DNA of 64,000 nt from Burkholderia cepacia. Lineage in GTDB: Bacteria; Pseudomonadota; Gammaproteobacteria; Burkholderiales; Burkholderiaceae. Below the pieces are notes generated by a model. That model worked only from the letters and a program-made list of their open reading frames with translations. It had not been told where the DNA came from and did not search any database. The position numbers were made by a program, and so were the translations under genes. Location: the NCBI RefSeq assembly GCF_029962485.1, contig NZ_CP073638.1:930001-994000 (forward strand). Reading direction: 5' to 3'. Shown here in pieces: positions 44,548 through 50,680 of this stretch; position 1 is the stretch's first letter, and each line of letters begins with the position of its first letter.

Positions 44548-45330
44548 TTACGCACCATGCGCCGGGAATCCGCAACGCACCTCCGGCATGCGCGGGCGAA
44601 CCGGCGCCTGCCTCGCATTCCCGCGCGACCCGAGCAACCGGCGATAGTCGGCGCGAATCAGGTCGTAGCATTCACACGAGTGATGTTCGAGACCATCGCG
44701 GTCGAGCACCGTGATGCGACCGCGGCGCTGCCGGATCAGCCCGGCTTCCTGCAGGTTGCCGGCTGCCTCCGTCACGCCTTCGCGCCGCACGCCGAGCATG
44801 TTCGCGATCGTCTGCTGCGTGACGGCCAGTTCGTCGCCGTCGATCCGGTCGTGCGCGAGCAGCAACCAGCGGCTCAACTGCTCGCTGACCGAGTGATGCC
44901 GGTTGCACAGCGCGCTGCGCGAGATCTGCGCCATCGCCGCCTGACAGTAGTTGAGCAGCAGCCGGTACGTCGCCGGCGATCGCTCGAATTCGGCACGCAT
45001 CACGCAACTCGGCACGCGATACGCCATCCCGCCGATGCGCACCTCGACCCGGCTCGACGCCGCGACGCCACCGACCAGCGTCCCGAGACCGACCACGCCT
45101 TCACGGCCGACCACCGCCACTTCGACCATCGCACCGTCCTCCATCAGGTGCTGCACCGACATCATCGACGTCGTCGGAAAATACAGATGGCGCATCGGCT
45201 CGCCAACCCGGTCAAGCATCCCGGCCTTGATCCGGACGAGTTCCAGATGCGGTGCGATGGTGCGGATGCTGTCCTCCGGGAGTGCATCGAGGATGGCGTT
45301 CGCCGTGTAGCTCGAGTGAAGATGAAGCAT
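44548..45330 (-). CDS. berA: Crp/Fnr-family regulator, probable BerA
   Basis: 260-residue transcription factor. The N-terminal cyclic-nucleotide-binding-like barrel contains 'LYFPTTSMMSVQHLMEDG' and 'VAVVGREGVVGLGTLVGG'. The C-terminal winged helix has 'LAVTQQTIANMLGVRREGVTEAAGNL'. It lacks the Fnr cysteine cluster and the cAMP-binding Arg-Ser pair. In B. cenocepacia such a protein, BerA, responds to c-di-GMP and switches on the Bep polysaccharide. The near-consensus sigma54 promoter upstream and the sigma54 activator in the same locus agree with that model. The assignment rests on context; the second Crp/Fnr gene at 46163 is the alternative. Confidence 0.8.
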   Translation of the reverse strand: MLHLHSSYTANAILDALPEDSIRTIAPHLELVRIKAGMLDRVGEPMRHLYFPTTSMMSVQHLMEDGAMVEVAVVGREGVVGLGTLVGGVAASSRVEVRIGGMAYRVPSCVMRAEFERSPATYRLLLNYCQAAMAQISRSALCNRHHSVSEQLSRWLLLAHDRIDGDELAVTQQTIANMLGVRREGVTEAAGNLQEAGLIRQRRGRITVLDRDGLEHHSCECYDLIRADYRRLLGSRGNARQAPVRPRMPEVRCGFPAHGA

Positions 45331-46162
45331 GTCTGTATCCCTTTTATTGTCCGCGCCGCCTGCAGCCCCATGCACGGAATTCGTTATCGCGATGCGCGTC
45401 CGGACGTTGACAGCGGTTGCGGCCCACAACCCTGATTCCGACCGACCATCGACTTGTTACCGCCGGATCGAGTCGACCGTCCCGTTTCGACACGCGAATT
45501 CGAATAAGCGATTTACGTGCCAATACCCGCCCATCCTTAATATATGAATCACGCCTGATTTAGATCACCGGAATACTCGGCCTCGCACCATAAAAAACGT
45601 CTCATTTCCGGACACTCTTCCGGCGATGGACACCGCAAGTGATTTGACTGATCAATTCACGCGCATGGAACCAGGGCAAACAAGCCGGGGCCGCGAGGCT
45701 TATCGTTCATATACTTACAGCCGATTTTCAATTGTTTCCGCGACGTCTCGGACGGCACTTTCCAGCGGCGCCACGCTTCACACGCTTGTTTGAAACTGTC
45801 TCAAATTTGAATCGGCATACGCATTTCGCGCTCTGTCACCTATCGCACACATCACACGCAAACCATTGATATTGCTGGATATTTATGCGCACCCCGCTTA
45901 TTTGTCAAATAATGTTCAATGTATGCCCGATGATTTTCACGTACGCTGCCAACCGTGATCCGATTGATTCCTGATCCACATTGAATGCCCGACCTGCACC
46001 GCATTCCGTTTCGAGACGATTAATTCAACGGAGATGAATCATTAAATCGACATGACGTTTCCGCTTGCCCAGGATCGTCAAACTTTGTGAAATGACGTAA
46101 TGTGCAATTGATCGATTTCAATCGCGTGCTAGCCTTTTTGCAGCGTCGTCATTCGATTTTCA
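45331..46162. other. AT-rich divergent regulatory region between the two Crp/Fnr genes
   Basis: 832 nt with clearly lower GC than the rest of the window and no credible gene. It holds a sigma54 promoter at 45507-45522 directed to the left gene. A repeat of TTCCGG (45607, 45619) lies about 100 nt upstream of that promoter, at enhancer distance. A 46128-46143 element with a perfect TTGCA but a poor -24 half points to the right gene. Confidence 0.55.
45507..45522 (-). promoter_or_regulatory. Sigma54 (RpoN) promoter of the berA-like gene
   Basis: On the minus strand TGGCACGTAAATCGCT matches the consensus TGGCACG-N4-TTGCW, with a full -24 element, GG and GC exactly 10 nt apart, and one mismatch in the -12 element. 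Transcription would start near 45496, giving a leader of about 165 nt to the ATG at 45330. Confidence 0.82.
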
Positions 46163-47032
46163 ATGAACACAAGTCCGCACGATCGTGCTAATTCCCGTTT
46201 CTCCGGGACGCCACGACGACGCGCGACCGCCACCCTACGAGGATGTGCCGTGACTCTCCAGGCCCACGACGCCGTCGCCCATGCGAACGGCATGATCGAG
46301 CTTTCCCACAGCTTCGATGCCAACCGGTTTCTCGCGGCCATCGACCGCGACGAACTCGCCACGCTGGCGCCCCACCTTCAGCTCGTCCACCTGAAATCGG
46401 GGCAAGTGCTGTGCGAACCCGGTGAAATGCTCACCGAGGTGTACCTGCCCGTCACGACGGCAATCTCGCTGCAATACGTGTCGTCCGGCGGCATGACGCT
46501 GGAAGTCGCGGAGATCGGCAGCGAGAGCGTGGTCTGCGACGACGTGATCGGCGGCAGCGGCCGGATGCCTTGCCGTGCGGTGGCCTGCCGCGACGGCTTC
46601 GTCTACCGGCTCGACCGGCGCGTATTCGCCGCCGCATTCGACACGTCGCCGGTGATCCGTCATCTCGTGTTCGTCTGCGTGCGGCTGTTGATGGCGCAGG
46701 TGTCGCAGATCACGTTCTGCAGCCGCCATCACGTGCTGAAACATCAGCTATGCAGATGGTTCCTGCTCGCGTACGACCGCACACGCAGCATCGAGATCCA
46801 GGTGACGCACAGCATGCTCGCGCAGATGCTCGGCGTGCGGCGCGAAACCGTCACGGATGCCGCGGGCGAGATCCAGAAGCTCGGCCTGATCCGCCAGTAC
46901 CGCAGCTCGATCGAGCTCGCCGACCTCGACGGCCTCGAAAAGATGTCGTGCGGCTGCCGCGCGATCGTGCGCGACGAAATGAAGCGCATCCTGTCGGCCG
47001 ATTCGGGCGTGCCGGCTGCATCGCGCGCGTGA
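46163..47032 (+). CDS. Second Crp/Fnr-family regulator
   Basis: 289-residue paralogue of the gene at 44548. The barrel domain contains 'QVLCEPGEMLTEVYLPVTTAISLQYV' (residues ~75-100) and 'EIGSESVVCDDVIGG'. The C-terminal helix-turn-helix is 'VTHSMLAQMLGVRRETVTDAAGEI'. A GTG at 46250 is an alternative start that would drop a 29-residue Arg/Thr-rich leader not found in the paralogue. It is divergent from the berA-like gene and 180 nt upstream of the carrier-protein operon, so it may control that operon. Confidence 0.87.
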   Translation: MNTSPHDRANSRFSGTPRRRATATLRGCAVTLQAHDAVAHANGMIELSHSFDANRFLAAIDRDELATLAPHLQLVHLKSGQVLCEPGEMLTEVYLPVTTAISLQYVSSGGMTLEVAEIGSESVVCDDVIGGSGRMPCRAVACRDGFVYRLDRRVFAAAFDTSPVIRHLVFVCVRLLMAQVSQITFCSRHHVLKHQLCRWFLLAYDRTRSIEIQVTHSMLAQMLGVRRETVTDAAGEIQKLGLIRQYRSSIELADLDGLEKMSCGCRAIVRDEMKRILSADSGVPAASRA

Positions 47033-47058
47033 TTGGCGGCCGGGCGCGGCGTGGTGCT

Positions 47059-47079
47059 CCGGCACTGCAAGCGTGCCGG
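47059..47079 (+). repeat. Hairpin between the Crp/Fnr gene and the carrier-protein operon
   Basis: CCGGCAC / GTGCCGG with a 7-nt loop, 26 nt after the regulator stop. It is either a weak terminator or a protein-binding dyad for the operon promoter. Confidence 0.45.
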
Positions 47080-47096
47080 GTCAGCTGTTTGTAGGG

Positions 47097-47112
47097 TGGC
47101 GAACAGAACGCC
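47097..47112 (+). promoter_or_regulatory. Candidate sigma54 promoter for the carrier-protein operon
   Basis: TGGCGAACAGAACGCC has TGGC and GC with exact 10-nt spacing between GG and GC, but matches the rest of the RpoN consensus poorly. The position, about 90 nt before the GTG start, is plausible. Confidence 0.35.
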
Positions 47113-47212
47113 GTGCCTGCCAATGGTCTACTGATGCCGGACTGCCGGGGGGACGTCAGCGCACATCGCGCGTCTGCCCGAGCGGACGACACCATGCACG
47201 CCGGAGCCGCAC

Positions 47213-47464
47213 GTGAAAAACGAAATCAGAACCATCCTCAAGCACGTCGCCCACCTTGAAGCCGCCATCGATTCGATCGGCGACGGGGACGACCTCTACG
47301 AAGCGGGCCTTTCCTCGCTCGACACGATCCAGCTGATGCTCGCGATCGAGAAGCAGTTCAACATCGAGATACCCGACGAGATGCTGAACCGCAACCTGTT
47401 CCGCAGCATCGACGCACTCGCGGACACGATCGCCACACTCCAACGCACCGAGCATTCGGCATGA
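47213..47464 (+). CDS. Stand-alone acyl carrier protein
   Basis: 83-residue four-helix carrier. The phosphopantetheine attachment site is Ser35 in 'DDLYEAGLSSLDTIQLMLAIE', split at residues 27-47. The acidic second helix continues 'KQFNIEIPDEML', as in ACPs of the aminoacyl-carrier type. GTG start; no ATG in this frame. Its stop overlaps the next gene by 4 bp. It is the likely acceptor for the amino acid:[carrier protein] ligase two genes on, as in the Bradyrhizobium pair. Confidence 0.92.
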   Translation: MKNEIRTILKHVAHLEAAIDSIGDGDDLYEAGLSSLDTIQLMLAIEKQFNIEIPDEMLNRNLFRSIDALADTIATLQRTEHSA

Positions 47465-48657
47465 GCGCGCTGCTTCCGGAACTCGCGGCCGACAGCGAAT
47501 CGCATCGGCTCGACGAGGCCGCGCACGCCGTCGCACAGATCGCCGCGCAACATGCGGATGCGGTCGATCGCGACGCGCGCTGCCCCGTCGAGGCGATCGA
47601 GGCGATGCGCGCGCGCCGGTTGCTCGGCGCCATGGTGCCGTCCCATCTCGGTGGGGCGGGCGCGTCGCTGGAAGACATCGCGTCGGCCTGCTCGATTCTC
47701 GGCCAGGCTTGTGCGTCGTCGGCGATGGTGTTCGCGATGCACCAGATCCAGGTCGCGTGCATCGTCGACCATGCCACCGACCAGGGCTGGCACAAGCTGT
47801 TCCTGCAGCAGCTCGTGCGCCACCAGTGGCTGCTCGCGTCGGCCACGTCGGAAGACGGCGTCGGCGGCAACCTGCGCGCGAGCCAGTGCGCGCTCGAAAC
47901 CGACGGCGGCGGGTTCCGGCTGCGCAAATCCGCGCCGACGATCTCGTACGGCGACTACGCGGACGGCATCCTCGCGACCGCACGACGCGACGCCGACGCA
48001 CCGGCTTCCGAGCAGGTGCTCGTCACGCTGCTGCGCGACGGCTATACGCTCACGCGCCGCGGCGAATGGGACACGCTCGGGATGCGCGGCACCTGCAGCA
48101 ACGGCTTCGTGCTCGATGCGCAAGGCGCCGCCGTGCAGTGCCTGCCGGTCCCGTTCGCGAAGATCGCCGAAGAAACGATGGTGCCGGTCTCGCACATCCT
48201 GTGGGCCGCGGTATGGGTCGGCGTGGCCGGCGACGCGTTCCATCGCGCACACCAGTTTTTCCGTGCGCAGGCGCGCCAGACCGACAGCGCACCGTCGCCC
48301 GCGGCGCGCCGCATCGCCGAATCGCTCGCGCTGATGCAGGCGATGCAGGCCCGCGTCGACGCCGTGCTGCGCCTCCATGCGAACGCGGCGTCGGGCTCGT
48401 GGTCGGCCGGCATGGCCCGGGCCGCCGAGATCAACACGCTGAAGACCTACGTGTCGACGACCGCGCTCGAAGTCGCACACCAGGCGATGATGATCTGCGG
48501 GATGGCCGGCTACAAGCAAGGCACGCCGTTCAGCATCGGCCGCCACATTCGCGACCTGCTCGCGGCGCCGCTGATGATCAGCAACGACCGCATTGCCGCC
48601 AATACTGCGAGCCTGCTGCTCGCGCTGCGTCCTGCGACGCTGGAGAAACATACGTGA
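47461..48657 (+). CDS. Acyl-CoA dehydrogenase-like flavoprotein
   Basis: 398-residue FAD-binding protein of the acyl-CoA dehydrogenase fold. It has an N-terminal helical domain ('ARRLLGAMVPSHLGGAGASL'), a middle beta domain ('DTLGMRGTCSNGFVLDAQGA') and a C-terminal helical domain with 'IGRHIRDLLAAPLMISNDRI'. Translationally coupled on both sides, it probably acts on the carrier-bound product of this operon instead of CoA esters. PltE-like prolyl-carrier dehydrogenases are a precedent. A catalytic Glu at the usual place is not evident, so another role such as desaturation or oxygen use is open. Confidence 0.87.
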   Translation: MSALLPELAADSESHRLDEAAHAVAQIAAQHADAVDRDARCPVEAIEAMRARRLLGAMVPSHLGGAGASLEDIASACSILGQACASSAMVFAMHQIQVACIVDHATDQGWHKLFLQQLVRHQWLLASATSEDGVGGNLRASQCALETDGGGFRLRKSAPTISYGDYADGILATARRDADAPASEQVLVTLLRDGYTLTRRGEWDTLGMRGTCSNGFVLDAQGAAVQCLPVPFAKIAEETMVPVSHILWAAVWVGVAGDAFHRAHQFFRAQARQTDSAPSPAARRIAESLALMQAMQARVDAVLRLHANAASGSWSAGMARAAEINTLKTYVSTTALEVAHQAMMICGMAGYKQGTPFSIGRHIRDLLAAPLMISNDRIAANTASLLLALRPATLEKHT

Positions 48658-49628
48658 ACGACCGCCTCGCCGTACCTTCCACCGCCACCACACCCGCCGA
48701 CGCGCCGCTCGACCGCGCAGGCGTCAATCCGCTGCGCGACGAACTGATCGACGCGGGCCTGCTGGTCTCGACCGGCATCCAGGGCCTGTTCGGCCGCAGC
48801 GAACGATTCGAGCGCGTCGTCGAAGCGCTCGACGCATTCGTCACGCGTATCGGCGCCGACCAGCAGGCCGAAGTGCTGCGCTTCCCGCCGGCGATGAGCC
48901 GCCTCGAGTTCGAGCGCAGCGAATACATGAAGAGCTTCCCGCAGCTCGCGGGCAGCGTGCATTCGTTCTGCGGCGATGAGCATCAGCACCAGCGCCTGTT
49001 GCAGTGTCTCGATCGCGGCGACGACTGGACCGAAAACCAGAAGCCGACCTACGTCGTGATGACGCCGGCCGCGTGCTACCCCGTCTACCCCGTCGTCGCA
49101 CGTGCGGGCGCACTGCCCGCCGACGGCCGGATCGTCGACGTGTTCTCGTACTGCTTCCGGCACGAGCCGTCGCTCGACCCGACCCGCATGCAGCTGTTCC
49201 GGATGCGCGAGTACGTGCGGATCGGCACGCCCGAACAGATCGTCGCGTTCCGCGAAACGTGGATCGAGCGCGGCACGCGGATGATCGAGGCGCTGCGCCT
49301 GCCGAACGCGATCGATCTCGCGAACGATCCGTTCTTCGGACGCGGCGGCAAGATCGTCGCGAACAGCCAGCGCGAGCAGAACCTGAAGTTCGAGCTGCTG
49401 ATCCCGATCGAGCGCGACGACCGCCAGACCGCATGCCTGAGCTTCAACTACCACATGGACCATTTCGGCCTGCTGTGGAACATCCGTACCGCGACGGACG
49501 ACGTCGCGCACACGGGCTGCGTCGGCTTCGGTCTCGAGCGGCTCACGCTCGCGCTGTTCCGCCACCACGGCTTCGACATCGAGGCATGGCCGAGCGAAGT
49601 GCGCGACGTCCTGTGGGGCGCGCGATGA
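48654..49628 (+). CDS. Amino acid:[carrier protein] ligase (truncated SerRS-like)
   Basis: 324-residue class II synthetase core without the tRNA-binding arm. It activates an amino acid with ATP and loads it on the phosphopantetheine of a carrier protein. Motif 2 appears in 'FRHEPSLDPTRMQLFRMREY' (residues ~168-187) and motif 3 in 'GFGLERLTLALFR'. Zinc ligands C141, E186 and C289 have spacings of 45 and 148, the same as those I recall for B. japonicum Bll0957. GTG start overlapping the previous stop by 4 bp. In the characterised relatives the amino acid is Gly or Ala. Confidence 0.92.
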   Translation: MNDRLAVPSTATTPADAPLDRAGVNPLRDELIDAGLLVSTGIQGLFGRSERFERVVEALDAFVTRIGADQQAEVLRFPPAMSRLEFERSEYMKSFPQLAGSVHSFCGDEHQHQRLLQCLDRGDDWTENQKPTYVVMTPAACYPVYPVVARAGALPADGRIVDVFSYCFRHEPSLDPTRMQLFRMREYVRIGTPEQIVAFRETWIERGTRMIEALRLPNAIDLANDPFFGRGGKIVANSQREQNLKFELLIPIERDDRQTACLSFNYHMDHFGLLWNIRTATDDVAHTGCVGFGLERLTLALFRHHGFDIEAWPSEVRDVLWGAR

Positions 49629-50680
49629 AATTCGTTTCCCGCGACGGCGAAGACGCGTCGTTCGAGGATGTGCGTCATCGCGCACGCCACTACCGGCCAC
49701 ACCCGCTGCATAGTCAGGAGATGGTCTGGAAGCAGACCAACTGCTACGTCGACATGTGGCTCGAGGTGCTCCGGTGGTGGGGCCTGAATCCGTACGCGGC
49801 GCTGCCGTTTACGATCGCGCTCGATTTCGAGGGCGACCAATTCACGTTCTTCAAGTTTCCGCACGACGAACTGGAGCGGCTCTACGGGATCGTCGTGCAG
49901 GAGCACTCGATCTACGAGCCGCTCGACCAGCACATCGAGACGCAGGTCGCGCGCGGCCACCTGATGATCGTCGAGGTCGACGCGTGGTTCCTGCCCGACA
50001 CCCGCGGCAGCAGCTACCGCACGCAACACACGAAGACGACGATCGGCATCGACGCCATCGACCGCGTGAAGCGCCAGATCGGCTATTTCCACAACAGCGG
50101 CTACTACGTGGCCGAGGATTTCGACTACACCGGGCTCGTCGGCGGCAGCTCGCCGATGACGCTGCCGCCGTACGTCGAATGCGCGAAACGGCGCTTTACG
50201 CCGCTCGGCGAGCGCGAACTCTGCGACGCATCGCTCGCCGCGCTGCAGCGTCATCTGCGGCGCCTGCCGGTCGTCAATCCGATCGCCGCGTTCCGGCGGC
50301 AGTTGCAGACCGACGCGCGCACCCTTGCCGATTCGCCGCTCGAGCACTTCCACGCGTACTCGTTCAATTCGGTGCGGCAGCTCGGCGCGAATTTCGAACT
50401 GTTCGGCCATTACGCGCGCTGGCTGCAGGCCAGCGGCTGCGTCGGCCCGTTCGCCGAGATCCGCGCGGCGTGTGACCGCATCGCGTCCGAAGCGATGGTG
50501 CTGGAATTCCGGCTCGCGCGCGCCTGCGCGCGCGGCAAGGAAGAACGCGGAGATTCGACGCTCGAGGCGATCGAGGCCGCGTATGCCGACCTTGTCGTGT
50601 GCGCGCGCCAGATCGGCTCGCCGCTGCGGCATGTCGCGCCCGTGCGCAGCGATGCGGCGCCCGTGCCGGTCATGCGGTGA
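49625..50680 (+). CDS. DUF1839-family protein
   Basis: 351-residue soluble protein of the family that regularly accompanies amino acid:[carrier protein] ligases. It shows 'WKQTNCYVDMWLEVLRWWGL', 'DFEGDQFTFFKFPHDELERLYGI' (split over 75-97), 'DAWFLPDTRGSSYRTQHTKT' and a Cys near residue 41. The N-terminal half, with Cys, His and Asp spread as in papain-like or BtrH-like transferases, suggests transfer of the carried aminoacyl group to an acceptor. That is inference. It overlaps both neighbours by 4 bp. Confidence 0.85.
   Translation: MKFVSRDGEDASFEDVRHRARHYRPHPLHSQEMVWKQTNCYVDMWLEVLRWWGLNPYAALPFTIALDFEGDQFTFFKFPHDELERLYGIVVQEHSIYEPLDQHIETQVARGHLMIVEVDAWFLPDTRGSSYRTQHTKTTIGIDAIDRVKRQIGYFHNSGYYVAEDFDYTGLVGGSSPMTLPPYVECAKRRFTPLGERELCDASLAALQRHLRRLPVVNPIAAFRRQLQTDARTLADSPLEHFHAYSFNSVRQLGANFELFGHYARWLQASGCVGPFAEIRAACDRIASEAMVLEFRLARACARGKEERGDSTLEAIEAAYADLVVCARQIGSPLRHVAPVRSDAAPVPVMR

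Noticed and set aside
46128..46143. Sigma54-like element TGCTAGCCTTTTTGCA before the second Crp/Fnr gene
   Set aside because: The -12 part is perfect but the essential -24 GG is GC, and the start site would be only about 10 nt from the ATG.
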